A stretch of 64,000 nt of DNA from Triops longicaudatus (GCA_022885665.1 JAGQDJ010000260.1:1860001-1924000); one strand, 5' to 3'. Shown: positions 21,676 to 35,200, counted from the first letter of the stretch. Notes: generated by a model from the letters alone, not told the origin. Translations and numbers: made by a program.

Positions 21676-24600
21676 ATGTCCTTCAAAACTCGTGCTACAC
21701 CAGGCGACTACATTCCGGCAGTGGGGACACTTTCTTCGACCAATAGCAGTATTGGGATTCCAGGAAGTCCCAGTATCGGTGGATTGGCGAGGAGCAAAAG
21801 TTTTGCGGGTTTGCTGGGACCCAAACGTTCTTCCAGTTCCTTGGGCCAGGACATGGCACAGAAAAGGTAAATAAACACGTAAAGTTCTCCAACAACTCCG
21901 GAATTCTGTGTTCTTCGTGTAAAAACACGTTTTTTTTTTCAAGAAAGTTAAGACTAGATAGTTGTAAAGCGAAACTAGTTGGCGGAGATTTTTATGGCAT
22001 GCGCTGTGTTGGAAGTTTGTTTCGCCCTTTTTTGCCTCCGTTTGTCAGGCTGCTTCAGTTGGCACGCATTGGGTAACCGCAACCTAATTAAAAATTCTCT
22101 TCCTACTTTTTCCACAGGTCCTCGTGGTTTGGTGCGTCCGTGTTAGGCCAGAACGCCAATGGAGGTTCGACTTTATCGCTGAATGCCAAGACGAAGGCAG
22201 TGAGCCGTGCCAAGAGTCCGCGGCCGCAACGTACGCTAATGATGACATCAGCGCTGTGTCACGGCCTCCGTGAAGCTATTAGTGTGACGGAGGAAGATAT
22301 CCACAGTTTGAAAACGGGGATTGAGAACTTATCCGATAATGCGCAGCAGGTTCGCGGAAACTTTCCTTTCTTCTCGACTTATCTCCTTTAAATAAACGCT
22401 AATCGTGGCCATCTGATACGCCAGTGCAAATGAAGCTCAGTAGCTTGAAGCCTATTTTAGCAGTTGTAAGAGGATCAACCCGTTAATACGTATTTTTCTT
22501 GTGTCTTATATTTGTCTTCGCTGGGGTCTTGTTGACACATTCAGTCTCAGGGCCGAACTTACGACCTTGAAAAGGTATTGATCATTTTAGCATGTCATTT
22601 GCATGCTAGCGTGGAATTGTGCACGAAACTGTTGCAACATTGCCATGGTAGCTTTTCGCAGCTGATTAACCTTGTCTTTCTTGCGTGAACTTATCTTCTC
22701 CAGCGTAGTTTTATTAGCGTAGCCCCGGGGTTTTATGAGTTCTTTCGTTGAATTTTCATTAATTTTTGTGTCTCGTTATTTTTTCTCCTTGATTGCAATT
22801 AAGACCCGTATCTCCAATTAAACAACTTGACAAGTTGCGCCCTAATTCTTGACTTGGTTAGTGAATCAGCCAAGGTTAGGGCAGATTGAAAGCGCGGAGA
22901 TCGTGTTGTTTTTATCTCTTCTTTGTTAGCATGGGCATCATGCATGGAATAGTTGGAAGGCGCCGCAATTTGACTAATGTGCTTAATCGTTTCCTTTGGC
23001 TTTGTTTCTTTACTAGCAATTAAAAGCTGCCGAGCGTTACTTGAAGCGCCTGGACTATCAATTGAGTGCCGTGGAAGAACTAGCGGAAGGTTACAATCTG
23101 CAAAGTCGACTCCGAGAAGGTGTGAGAGCCATGGGCCGGGCGTACGTGGAGTCGCCGGGCAAAGAACGTGACTCAGCATTGGCAAGTGTGCGTTCGGGTT
23201 TTAAAGAATGCAGCGAGGCGATGTGTGCGATTGAAGCACAATTGGAGCAGTCGCTAGGAGCGTTTCACGTCCAAATGAAAGGTACTGTTCGCTCATGAAA
23301 AAGAAAACTTGGATAAATAAATCTGACAGCGATTTGGCACTGAACTTGACCTTTTTGCGCGCTTTTCCGCTCGGTTTCTCATCACTGATCGCCTTTTCAT
23401 CACAACAGGGCTCCAAGGTTTCGCCAGACTTTGCCCGGGCGACGTATTTGAAATTACGTTACGTCATGGGAGCCAGAAGTGGCGGACGAGAGGGAAAATT
23501 GCCCGAGATGGCAACCAGACCTGGGATTCGGAAAAAGTGTGTTTCAAAGGACTTTTGGACGAAGTGCTTTTTATACGGGCTGTTGAGTTACGCAGCCTAG
23601 GAAAGCAGGTAGATTTGATTTCACTTGATTCATCGTGATTTCCTAATATCATTTTCGTTTTTTTCTCCTGCGCCCTTCAAAGATTCTGTTGGGCAACAAG
23701 TTCTGCGAAACGTTAGATTTGTTCTGTGCACACCCTCAGATGATGACAGTCAACTTGAATGCTAGCGGATCCTTGAAACTCAATCTGATAATCACATGGG
23801 AGTAAGTTGTTTTCTTTGCGTTTTTTTTATTTTAATTGACTTAAAAGCTTGAACATGAGCTCTTAACGCACTGTCGTGTACAATTTTGAAAAGCGTTCTT
23901 TTTCACTTGTCAAACAGAATTTATTAGTACATAAATTTAAGCTGCGTTCCCTTTCAATTCCTTGTTACATTAGTTTTGTTTACTTAACTGTCTTTGTATC
24001 ACTTAGCCACACATTTTTCTGTTTCTAAGTTTCTATTTCAGTTCATGACCTTATGCAAATTATTTTTTTATCATATTGCACCTATCCCGTTTTTAATACA
24101 TTTAAGTGTACAATTTTATTACTCTTTTTCGTAGCCCGATGCATGGATCAGCTGAGGAAGGTGGAGTGGTGCTACGGCAGCAAATTAGCAACTCGTCTGT
24201 TGCAGTGTCGTCGCAATCACCTCTTCGTAAGCGCTCAAGTATGGCCAGCTATACACCTTCTCCCCTGGGCACCATTTCCTCCAGTATTGCTGCTGAATCT
24301 GTCGCAGCTTTAAGCTTGGTAAGTCTGAAAAATTGGGAAAGATGTTGCGATAGTTCGTAGATTCATGAATTCTCCTGTTTTTTCCCCCCAAGGGCTCGTA
24401 TGGGAGCGAAGGGACGGTTTCTCCTGACCACGATAGTGGTCAAAGCTCAGCATCAGGAAACAGTTCCACCCTGGAGAGTCACCGGAGTCCTAAATTGCCT
24501 GCATCAAGCCAGGATTCGGAAGAAGACACTGTGCAAAGTCATGCGGAAAACCATCACATCCCGTTGAACAAAGCAGCGTCTGCAGGGAACGTGAACTTTC

Positions 24601-27546
24601 ATGCGGCGGAGGAAGACCACCACATGAATCCCACTAGTAACGTGCGTTCCTCGGAGAGTTGTGATTCTTTGGACCTGATCGAAGTCAACGAAGAGAAAGA
24701 AGAAGTGTACATTTATAGCCAGAAAGATGTCATCATCACCAAAGCTGAAATGGCCTCGGCGCCGACGCATCTCTTGCGAGAAGAAGGAGACGGACAAGGA
24801 AAAGAAGATGTGGAAAACAATCAGAATGATGACGGTGACGAAGAGAATTACCATGGAGATTTCCCTCGAAATGTTCAGTTAAAAGATGGAAAACTGACTG
24901 ATGAGACAGGCAACTTTGTTTTGGGCAAGAAAACCCCGACATTGTTTGAATCGCGGGTCAGCAACGCGTCTCCGACGGGGGCGTGGTGGAGCCAGGGCTT
25001 CTCGGTTTCTTCCAGGACTATGGATAGTGGTTATGGTGGAAGTGTGAATGTCAAGGACCGAGGGATGGATCTCGGCCAGACGCTGGAATTCGCGGAAGAA
25101 TCCGAAACAGACAATGACGACGAAAGGGAAGACAAACTAGGCCGGACGGAGAAAGAATTAGGCGAGGAGTCGAAGGAAAGCGGGTCGTTGTTCGATATGC
25201 TCAGGCGGATGAGCAACACGATTGATGATATTCAAGGCCAGTATCCGCAGTTGGAAGGATTTGAACAGAATGTCGCAGCGTTATTAGATTTCATCAAGGT
25301 ATAAAAGCAATACGGCGTAGTTTTCAGGATCTGATTGAATTTGTCTCTCCTCTGTCCATACGTATTTAGAAGCGTCCCAGTTGGAAAGGATCACATTCGT
25401 CAGTAGCGAGCCTGAGTGTGGAAACAGCGCTGGAGTGCTTCGACTTCCTGGATGCAGAAGAAGACGAGAGTTTGGGCAGTCGATCGAGGAGTCATTCGCC
25501 CTATAAAATCCATGTATGAGAGTCCGCCTCTAAGACATTAGCTTCCGCCCCGTAGAGAAAAGGCACTAAAATGTTTGTCATTTATAGACCCCTGAGCCGG
25601 ATTACAGCCCCGTAAACAGTGGACCGACTTCCTTAGAAATCCCTGGCCCGGGTGAGATCAAGACGTCGTCAACGGTCGTAACGGGCCATGAGCAGTTAGA
25701 CTTGGCTTTATTTACTCATCTAAAGTACAGTCGACGTCTTTTAGAGGTATTGCAGTCGGTCTTTGTACTTTATACATTCGTTACAATATTTTGTACAGTA
25801 ATTCCCATTAAAAACGACCAAAAGAAACTTCCGTATGCCTAACGCCACGTCAATAGTGCGAGCGCATTCCATTCCAAACCTGTTCGGAAAGCTTTTGACC
25901 CGCTGCTTCAAGCTTGTCACAGGTGGCGTGCGGTTAGCATACGGAAGATTTATTGGGGTCGTTTTTATTGAGAAGTACTGTACATTCGTACTCCATGTAC
26001 ATATGCCTTGTCGTTGAATCGTTATTAGATTTTTTAAATTTTCTTTACGTGGAACATTTTGGTCGTTAGCACTGTAAAAAATTTATATTGCAGGACTTGG
26101 GATCATTTGGACCGTTGAAACTGAAAGAACAGCAAGCATTAGAGAAATTGCAGCTCCAAGGAAGAATCTTCGGGAAACTTTTGACATTGATGGAAGACGT
26201 TCTGCGGACAGGCAAACGCAATGGGGACGGATTCCTTGACGACTTGCTTGGATTGCCACACGTCAAGGTAATACATTCTGGCGCGAAATTAAGGTACTTA
26301 AAAAGTAATGTTTTCTTTCATTTTCAGCATTTGTGGTCTGTAGCTACGAAAGGTGAAACTTTACTTTGTGTTAAAAGTGAAGAACTAGTCTGCAATTTAT
26401 TACCGCTCTGTCAAGAGATTCTGCACCACTATAATACTGAATTCCAAAGCAAAGGTAAGATCATTTAGGATTGATGAACAGTTATCCTAATTGACCTGTG
26501 TCGCACTTTTTTTTTATTACAGTTATGCGCTATTTTGTTGAGAAATGTCAGGATGCGGCGACATTCGACGAACAATCCTATGTGACCATGTATCAATTCC
26601 GGTATTATGTACGATCCAAAGAACGAAGTTTCCACACACGCTTGGAAACTTTATCAGAAGAATGTAAGTTTTACCGTTTCTAGTCTATATTTAAAACTTA
26701 ATTCCAGACGTTGCAAGATTTAGTTTCCTTGAAAGATAATGAAGTCAGCATACCTAAGCGCACGTTTTAACACAATCATTTTAAAGAATAATTCGTAGTC
26801 CTTCCTAGTCGTTTCGTATTCTTCTATGCTCTAGTTTTTAGGTCTAAGACAAAAGCTAATGGCAGACATGTCTCCTGTGACCTCAATTACGAAACTTTAT
26901 GTTCGGTACAGTTAAATTTGTGTTTTGTGTTACAGTGACAGTTATCGAACTCCTGCAACCTTGCCAGCCTTCTCAAATTAATCGAACCTTGACACGGTTA
27001 CCCTTATTTGGTCCGGTACCTCCTAAATCGGTGTTGTTGGCTTTGTGCCGCATCCTTGTTCAAAGCGGGTTGGAAGACAGTCAAGACTCAAGGGTATTGG
27101 TTGCCCGGTATTTCAAACAAATCGCAAAGAACGATGCACATCGCGAAAAGGTAAAACACATATTTTCACCTGATTTTATTTGTAGTTTTGACGATGATCT
27201 GGTGAATTTAGTTCGTGGAAAAATGCATCGAAGGCTTGGAATGTGACGCAGTCAAAGATCGGCAAGCCGCTTGTGAAGCTTTAGCGCTTATGTATGCCAC
27301 CGAAGCTGTAGAACAACTTGCATATGTTGCACAAACCGATTCCTCTACTCAAGTCAGGTAAAATGAACCTTTCCGAGACCCATATTACTTGCGATATTAT
27401 AGCTAGTGTATTTATTTTTATTGTTATTTTTCGCAAATAGGATTCAAGCACAGTCCGCGCTACTAGCGCTAGGCAGCGAAGGGAGATCGGCATTGCAGCA
27501 GATGCAGTTATCCAGTCATGGATTTCAGGGACTTTCTGTTAAATGA
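21676..27546 (+). CDS. RIPOR: RIPOR/FAM65-family Rho-interacting cell polarity regulator
   Basis: Cytoplasmic Rho effector implicated in cell polarity. Coding exons: 21676..21866, 22118..22349, 23017..23281, 23409..23608, 23683..23801, 24135..24318, 24393..25298, 25370..25513, 25588..25746, 26094..26267, 26328..26454, 26523..26663, 26936..27150, 27212..27357, 27441..27546 (1102 aa). The N-terminus has the family motif RSKSFAGLLGPKR. Residues about 141-335 carry the conserved block: ERYLKRLDYQLSAVEEL, ECSEAMCAIEAQLEQ, GLQGFARLCPGD, then KLNLIITW, as in vertebrate RIPOR2. Exon 7 (residues 398-699) is a long low-complexity acidic linker. The last ~300 residues are helical and resemble the C-terminal armadillo-type region. 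The ATG at 21676 is the first in its exon, but the frame is open back to the acceptor at 21650, so an upstream start is possible. The single gene corresponds to three vertebrate paralogues. Confidence 0.9.
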
Positions 27547-28446
27547 GCCTTACGGGGAAAGAAAATTGATTTATGGTGTGCAAGTGTGTATGCGTGTGCA
27601 TGTGTACAAAAATCCGGAGCTTTATTGTATTAATGGTTATGTACAGTCCTACGTGCAATCCTTTACGTTTCAAAGAAAAATGAACCCCAGTTTTATAGAA
27701 AGTATGCGAGTGGTGCCAATTGTTTTTTTCGATCGCAGCTGTGATTTTAAGGAAGAAAAAACATACCAAGTGTTTGTAGACCCAGTCTCCTTCCCTTACC
27801 CATTGTGGGCATGTTTGTAAGGTTTGAAATGTAGGAAGTAGAAAACGGTAAACTACAAAACGAATGCCTGCGTACGCTTGCACTTGAGTCAGTTCCATTT
27901 TTGGCCAAGTTGCAAGAAATAATAAAAAGCGGAGTTACGGAACCGAGCTGAGAAGTCATTTTAACAAGTTGGCAGCTTGAGATTACCGACTGACAGTATT
28001 TGACATTGCCTCATGCTTTATCAGTCCACCGGAGCGTTCACATAATCTGAATTTCTTAAAATGTCTCAGTGTGTTGACGTCCAACTCGGGGCGTGACGGC
28101 TTGTGAAATAACTCACAAAATGTCTACCGATAAGCTGACTCAGTTGCTTTTCCTTAATTTCTTGCTTATGAATAACTGCATTCTGAGCTATTGCTGAGAC
28201 AGTCCTTCCGGTGTACATCGCAAGGCGTTGCACTTATGTTGCCTGATATTGCCAACAATGAAGGAAAAATAAAGTTGCCTAAAATAGGGCGATGTCACTT
28301 TCTTTGGTTTCATTTGCGTAACTGTGGTCACGGGGAGCATAGCTTGTGTTTATATTTCTATTGCACGCTTCCTAAGCAACATAGGTAGTAACATTCTTTC
28401 CTCTGAATCATTAATTCCATTGCGTGGATCAATTCCGAGAAGAAAG
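27547..28446. other. 3' region of RIPOR-like gene and AMD1 promoter region
   Basis: AATAAA at 27921-27926 is a likely RIPOR poly(A) signal. The rest has no credible coding frame. Base composition turns GC-rich from about 28430, as expected near the AMD1 5' exon. Confidence 0.45.
27921..27926 (+). terminator. Probable poly(A) signal of the RIPOR-like gene
   Basis: AATAAA 375 bases after the stop codon. Confidence 0.5.
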
Positions 28447-28677
28447 ATGCCGCAATGCGCTACGTCGCGTGCTAGTAACGAGCGGTGCAATCGATTTTCC
28501 CGCGGCTCTGGCGACGGCGCTGTTGCTAGTGCCACTTCGAGGTCACGGAGAAGACGTAACAGTAGGACCGAGCTGGAACCGCGAATTCTTAGCTCTTCAT
28601 TCAACTACCAACCGGCGAGTGGGACAGGTCCTGGACCTAAGGTGCTTGATCAAATTACAAGCTTAAAAGTTAATTGA
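28447..28677 (+). promoter_or_regulatory. Possible upstream ORF in the AMD1 leader
   Basis: An ATG-initiated frame of 76 codons (MPQCATSRASNERCNRF...) ends at a TGA 66 bases before the AMD1 start. AdoMet decarboxylase mRNAs of mammals and plants carry regulatory uORFs that respond to polyamines. This one has a different sequence and length, and its inclusion in the leader is unproven. Confidence 0.3.
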
Positions 28678-28743
28678 AGTCGAGGTGTTTTCAAGAGCTT
28701 CTCTGTTACCCGAGTGCATTTCCATCCTATCAATACCCAAAAT

Positions 28744-31700
28744 ATGGAAATCATGGAGACTGTTACGAGTGACAATAACGAGCAGCATTTCTTTGAGGGT
28801 GTAGAGAAGTTGCTAGAAGTCTGGTTCACGCGGAAAGATGGGAAGGTCCAGAACACCGATCTTCGTAAAGTACCCAGGTAAGTAGAACGGCAACTCGGTG
28901 TGCCATCTGTTCTATATCACATCTAGCATATGCGCAACTCCCATCGATCATAAAACCGTTCCTGTCATCAAACGTTTTCATGGAATTTTGTCTGTGACAA
29001 AGACCTAATCTTCTATGCAGATGGCATGCGCACATATAAGGTTTCGGACAAAGAAATTCTTGCTTGTTAAAGGTATCAAAATTCAAAAGTGAACCAGACT
29101 TTCTTCATAAAACACTAGTAGTTCATAATTGACATGCAGAGCTAACGTCGGCCTGAAAGGGCAGAAATAGCTAGGCCGTGGTCACGTTCTCGACAGGAGT
29201 CGAGCTATTCTTTCAGCGATGAAGCCCGTGCAAGGTCACGACAGAGTTAACCAGTATGCGGTTTTATGTTACCGGCTGGATCCATCCCAGAATGTCCATG
29301 CCGTTTAGCACACTCAGTAGCGCAATCTAGTCGAACCGGTTTTTTGTGTGCGTTGCATAACATGGAGAAATCACGTGGCAACAGACCTGGCTTGGTAAAT
29401 GCAGCAGTCCACGTTCCGTAGACGTTCGCTTAACCTTCTGGGTTCGATATACCCTGATGTAGCTGTATGAGTAACCACATCTTTATATCACGCCCAAGGC
29501 ATAATCCGCTATGCTCTTTTATTGAGGACAAAAGGGCTTTAAAAGTAGCTTTCATGAGGTTAAAATTCGTAGCATGTTGTCTTTTTTTTTTTTGCGTAAA
29601 AGAAGATTGTCATGTTAATTAGCCTGAACCAAGGAGTAAAGAAAGGTTGAAACCTGGCTTAGACTTGATTCTAGATTATCCACGTTATCTTAAAAAGAAG
29701 ACCGGAGAGCCAGACGCTAGAAAAGTCCAAAAATAGAACACTGCCTTTATCCTAGACTAGGGACGTTTCTGATGCGATGCCAAGTTGGCTTCTTTTCCGG
29801 TTTCGGTTTGAACCCTGCTTCGCATTTTTCTAGCTTTTGTCATCCTACGTCTTTTTGCTGTCCTTTTAATATTTGTCTTTTCTCTTCCTTTCGTAGGAGC
29901 AAGTGGGAAGAAATGCTTAAAATTGTTCGCTGCGAAATCATCAGCTTTACTCGCAACGATTCAATTGATGCCTACGTGCTGAGGTAAAATATTTTGTCGG
30001 ATTGACGTCACCTTCCGTATCCGGCAGTTCTGTTAATTGAAGTTGAATTACTCATTTTATTTATTTTGTTTATTTTTGTATGTAGTGAGAGCAGCATGTT
30101 TGTATCTAAGCGCCGTTTCATCCTGAAGACATGCGGCACAACCACCCCACTGTTGTGCCTCAAATTTCTGTTAACAGTTGTGCAGAGATATGCAGGATTT
30201 GACGAGGTTCAGGTAAAGTTTCCTTATGACGTAATTGTCGAGGAATTTTGGAGCGTAACTGATCTCGAGTTTTTCCTTGCGGTTACAGGATCTCTTTTAC
30301 TCGCGCAAGAATTACAAACGTCCGGAATTACAGCAAGAGCCCCACCGCAATTTCCCTGATGAAGTGGCGTTATTGGACGAATTGTTTCCAGGTAGGTACT
30401 CGGGTTCTAGGTAGCTTTTTATCTTCCGTCAGGGCAAGGTAGTGTACTCAAAAAAGTTCAATATTCGTGTAAACATGTGGGAGGTTCTCGAGAAACATGC
30501 GATGCATCTTTTATGTATGTGTTACTTGCAACAATGTGTCGACTGTCCACACGTCTCGGGACGGGGAGTAACCTTGGAGAAGAGGACACGTATTGATCGC
30601 CTGTATTTGAGATACGCGATGGAAAAGGTCAAAGTTGAACTAGAGGACGACGCCATTTGGTTTTAGGATAACTGTTTGAATTGTGTCGCGTACTCCGTAA
30701 TGTATTGGGAACTTCGGAAGAGTACTGTATTAGTAAAAGGAACGTTTTAATTCTAGATGGTGCTGCGTACTGCTTGGGCGCCGTCAACCGTGATTGCTGG
30801 TATTTGTACACGCTGAATCCGTTTAATGCGGCTCATCGCTCACTCAACGCGTTGCTGCACCCCAGCCCCGCCATGGATGATCAGTTTGGCGATGGCTTGG
30901 CGGACTGTATTGAATACCAGGATGACGCGTATGAGCTTGAGGATTCCTTAAGCGAAGACTCGTGTGATTCGGATTCCACCTCCAATTTGCGTTCCATGGT
31001 TGTCTCCGCCAAAGGACCGATTCGAGAGCCGGATCAGACTTTAGAGATTATGATGACCGACTTGGACCCCGAAATAATGAAGATCTTCACGAAGCAGGTC
31101 TCCAAGACGGCTGCGGAAGCGACTTTGGTAGGTCCAGTGGATCTCAAGATCCCTTTTTATAAATAAAACAGAAAAATAATCAAATAGTGAAAAAGAAAAG
31201 CGAGACTTAGTGTATAAAGATGTCTAAATGTTTGACGATTATTTAGAAATCCGGAATTGATAAGATCCTGCCTAACGTGACGATCGATGACTATCTGTTT
31301 GACCCGTGTGGCTACTCCATGAATGGAGTTATGAAGAACGTAAGTCATTGTTCAGTTTTTGTACTTTTGGCGGGGTTATTATATCCTCACTAGCAGCGAA
31401 TACTAATTCCGTGGTTATGCTGATTAGATGTCCTAATCAGATCGTCCATGTGTGTCTAAGTTTGGTCTATTTTTCTCACATCCTTAATCCTTTTCTATAT
31501 TGTGTGATTTTTCCCTTCATTTGCATTCCTGGGCATTGGCATGTGGTATTTCAGGGTCAAGAAGCGGCTAGTGTAAGTAGATCCTGGCTTTTCTCTCGGT
31601 TTCCTGGCCAATGTACCTTTGATCTTCTGTTACAGTTTGTGACTAACTTTCCAATCCCAATAGCCTTTAAGTGTCATTTCTCCGTATTTTCTGTGCATGC

Positions 31701-32210
31701 ATTTGTGTTACGTGATCGAAGGTCGAGTCGTCATCCTTTGTGTCCAAAATATGATAGCTAATTGGTGTTATTGTTTCGGTTTCATTTTAGGGAGAATACA
31801 TGACTATCCATATCACGCCCGAAGCTGAATTTTCCTACGTGAGTTTCGAGAGCAACATTCCCCAGTCTTCGTACAAGGAAGTCATCTTGCGTGTTTTGCA
31901 AACGTTCCGCCCTGGAAAGTTCATTCTCACCGCTTTCGCCAACAAGGTAAAATTAGAGCATTATTTTATTATTATTATTTATTATTATTACTATTGTTGC
32001 TATTATTTATCACTATTATTGTTTGTTAATTATGGCATGGCATATGACCTCTTCTCTTTTGACCATCTTTAGGCGTCGGTTGTGGAGGATACGCATAAAG
32101 ATCTGTTGAATGCCACTGTGTTGGGCGAATTTCTCCGTCGCGATATCCAGTACTGTCACTTGAAGAACTATGACCTTACCTACGCTCTGTACTCCAAATT
32201 CCCTAGCTGA
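28744..32210 (+). CDS. AMD1: S-adenosylmethionine decarboxylase proenzyme
   Basis: Pyruvoyl enzyme making decarboxylated AdoMet for spermidine and spermine synthesis. Exons: 28744..28877, 29897..29983, 30086..30212, 30289..30391, 30757..31127, 31247..31339, 31555..31572, 31791..31946, 32073..32210 (408 aa, or 402 without the 18-nt exon 7). The N-terminal HFFEGVEKLLEVWF and the self-cleavage site L-S-E-S-S (E75/S76, formed across the exon 2/3 junction) are intact. So are KTCGTT (C90, human C82), CGYSMNG (active-site Ser) and TIHITPE (active-site His). Residues about 171-240 form an acidic, serine-rich insertion where human AMD1 has about nine residues. Intron 1 is 1019 bp; I see no gene in it. 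Start chosen as the first ATG of the conserved frame. Confidence 0.96.
31555..31572 (+). other. AMD1: 18-nt in-frame microexon of AMD1
   Basis: GGTCAAGAAGCGGCTAGT encodes GQEAAS and is flanked by ttcag and gtaagt. It is phase 0 on both sides. It falls between MNGVMKN and GEYMTIHITPE; the family normally has no residues here, and skipping restores the usual spacing. Confidence 0.65.
31961..32020. repeat. TTA/ATT-rich microsatellite in the last AMD1 intron
   Basis: Imperfect run of TTA/TTT/ATT units over about 60 bases. Confidence 0.8.
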
Positions 32211-35200
32211 GTTTGGCGGGTACCCAGACTTAGCTCTGGGCGCTCCTCCCTGGAACTCGTTGACGACCGCATCGCCCATTTTTCTGATCTGTCAAAGTTT
32301 TCTGTTCAACCTTATTCCTTTGTTTCGTCTGTCTCGTCGTCCGTGTCTCAAGTGGACCGTTTTCTTTTCTCTCTTCTTGTATTCTTGACGACTCTCGTTG
32401 GAACTTGCATTGGTTTTGTCAGTAGTCATGTCGCCGAGGCGCCTCCGCTGCAAAAAAGGACTGCAGAAAATAACCATCCCACCTTCGAGTCCCAGAAGTC
32501 TGCCGTAATGATCTTGAGTAGACAAGAAAGGCTGAATTATCGTTTGGTCATGCTGCGACTAATTCAGCCTTCGGACTTGGTCCTCTTTTGTTGGTGGAGG
32601 ACGAAAATTTCTTGATTGGGGGTGAAAAGAGGCGTCTCTGGCGACGGACCATCCTGGAGAGGCCTTTTGTATGGATTTAAGCTTAGATGACACATATGAA
32701 TACCTTTCAGTTCCGCTGTTCTTAAAACAAATTCCCTTTCTGTTCAGTAATGAGGGGGGGTTTGACAGTAAAAAGGTTCATGCATTCGAGGACGGAAATG
32801 ATTCCTTATGCGTGGGTCTTTTTTGGGGGCAGTAAGTTGGAGAACTGAAAAGGTTCATGTCGTTGGTGGGGAAAAAAACAAAGAAATTAGACATAACTTG
32901 TTCGATGCAATTTGAACAGGATAAGTGAAGTGATGCTCGCAACCCGGTAGACATCAGGAAAGGGAAAAAAGGAATTTATTCTATTTTTATTTATGGTTTC
33001 TTTAGCTAAAGTACCGTTTAGTATACTTCAAATGAACAAAACCTTGTATACTAGAGCAGTGGCTAGCATCAATCCGGAAAGTGCTCTTTGCTTCTAGTTT
33101 CTTTTCTGCATCCTGTGTTTTCAGTTAATTAACCATATTGTTTTGTTTATGTTCGGGAAGTTGATGCTCTTGACCTTGGCTAAAGAACTATATGAATTAT
33201 GGACTGGCTAGATTGCAAGTACTATAATCTTTTTCTAAGATTATAAACATTTTGAATGTTACATTGATTGAACTTTATAACTGTGGGGTAGTAGTACTAG
33301 ACTTTGTCAACCTTGTTTAGAACTTGTATTCGAAATACATGAACGGCTTTAGTATACAGACATTCTTGTACTTTGTTTTGAAATATCGATTGAAATATTC
33401 TGAGGAAATGCGTATCATCGATTTGGTGTGATCAGCTTTGTCAAAGGTAATGCGAATTTAAGGTCGATTTTTGTCAGGATAATAGACGAAAGTGCATTAA
33501 TGCGCATTCAAACTTGATTTTTCACATTTTTTTCCAGAAGAACTAAAATAATTTACTCGCATGATACAAATTTACTCGAAGTATTTTACAAGCATCTCGA
33601 CGACATGCCTTAGAGAGTACAAAATTTAACTTTATTATAAAAAAAATCACGGTAAAGTGCTGAGCAGTTTTTGTGAGATCATCTGAACCGTTCATTTATA
33701 TAATTTCCATATGCCTCGTTTAAGTAACCGTAGGCTAAACCAGTTGATCTTATCGAGTAGAGGCCTTTTCTGTTTGTTTCGTCTCATTTTCCTTATTTCA
33801 GACCTTCAATTTTTATAGCGAATTTTTGGATGCAGTTTTAGGGCACTGGCGAATCATGCGTCCAATTCACCATAATAAAGACGAATCAAGGAAAAAGGTT
33901 ATACTTCCTTGCCCCGTGTTCGAAAAAATGTCGAGATCACTGGTTAATTTCGCGCCTTGCAGTGTCTTCAATTCATCGCTAGGTGTCTCCTCTGCCTTCT
34001 TCAATGGAAATTAGGGTTGAAAAAAGCATGGGGTCTTACCGCGCGGGAGTTTTTTTTTTCATACTGTCTCCAAAAGCGTATGCTAATATCTTGTGTGACA
34101 CTTTACTAAAAAGTTGTAGTTATAACTTGCCAAGAATCCTGCATGTTTGGTATGTTAACGCCTTGATCCGACGTGTGAGATGGTTTTAAGCACTAATTAT
34201 TTCTTCTTTTCATAGATAATTTCAATCCATTACGCGTAGTCTAAGCGTTGGGTTTTCGAGACCACAACAGAAAACAAATGCATTTTGAATCCAAGCGACT
34301 TTTGCTTATTGCTGGGAAATCAAATTCAAGCTGCAATTGCTTACAATTAAAGTCTTGACAGCCACGTGCTTTGATATCTACTTTAGCGTGAAGATAAAAT
34401 ACTGCACGCCTTGCTGGCAACGGAGAGTTATTTGATATGGAACATTTTGGCCCTTTGTTCGTTTTGATAAACTGTTTCTTCTCACGCCAATGCTGGTGAG
34501 CTCGGGCATGGTCGACCAATTTTACAAGGTAACTATTCCATAACATGGGTAGAAAATTTATTATGCAAAGTTTTGACTGGAAACTCTCCAGCCAAGTCCT
34601 GCTCCACATGGACCCTAGGTAACTTGGCCCTTTTTTGCATATCCAGTGAAATCCGAAAAGGTATACCATTTATATACATTTCTAGTTGGGTAGGCAACGG
34701 CGAGAAGCTGGGAGCGTAGTATAGGTAGATATTGGGATGTCCAAGTAAGATACTTCTACCAACTCCACTTCCCTGGTGAGGTCCATAAATCAATCCGAAA
34801 GGTCCTTACAATCACTCTTCGGCATCGAACGCCCAAAAAACGGCACCAGCCAAGAACCGACCCTAGAGCGGTTAGGGAGGAAGTTACACCCTGCACCTAT
34901 ATGTATAACCCAAACGTTGCCCACTCCAAACTCGGTCTGTTATCTTAACACGCGTTTGACTGTAGGATCTTGGTAACTACCAGGGAAACGGACCTGAAAA
35001 TCTCACAACGGAGGCCGTTTCTTTTACGTCCTTATCTGTTGTTTCAGGTGCATGGGGGCATTTTCCCATTACCCATTAAGAGTTTATTTTGGGTCTTGCT
35101 TTCTTCAGGGTGTCTTAAGGCATTTCAATCGTCTCTGTCCCCAAAAACTGTTTCCTTAGCTGCTTAGATTTTCTCCCTATGTTTGAATGTAGCCCATTTC

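Noticed and set aside
29440..29460. GGGTTCGATATACCC resembling a tRNA T arm
   Set aside because: Stem and loop lengths do not fit a T arm and no other arms are present.
30442..30666. 74-codon frame within AMD1 intron 4
   Set aside because: It lies in the intron between two firmly placed exons, and no acceptor/donor pair would splice it in frame.
34533..34793. 86-codon frame on the minus strand
   Set aside because: Reads plausibly in places but has no family motif, starter context or neighbouring exons; a decayed retroelement was considered, without support.
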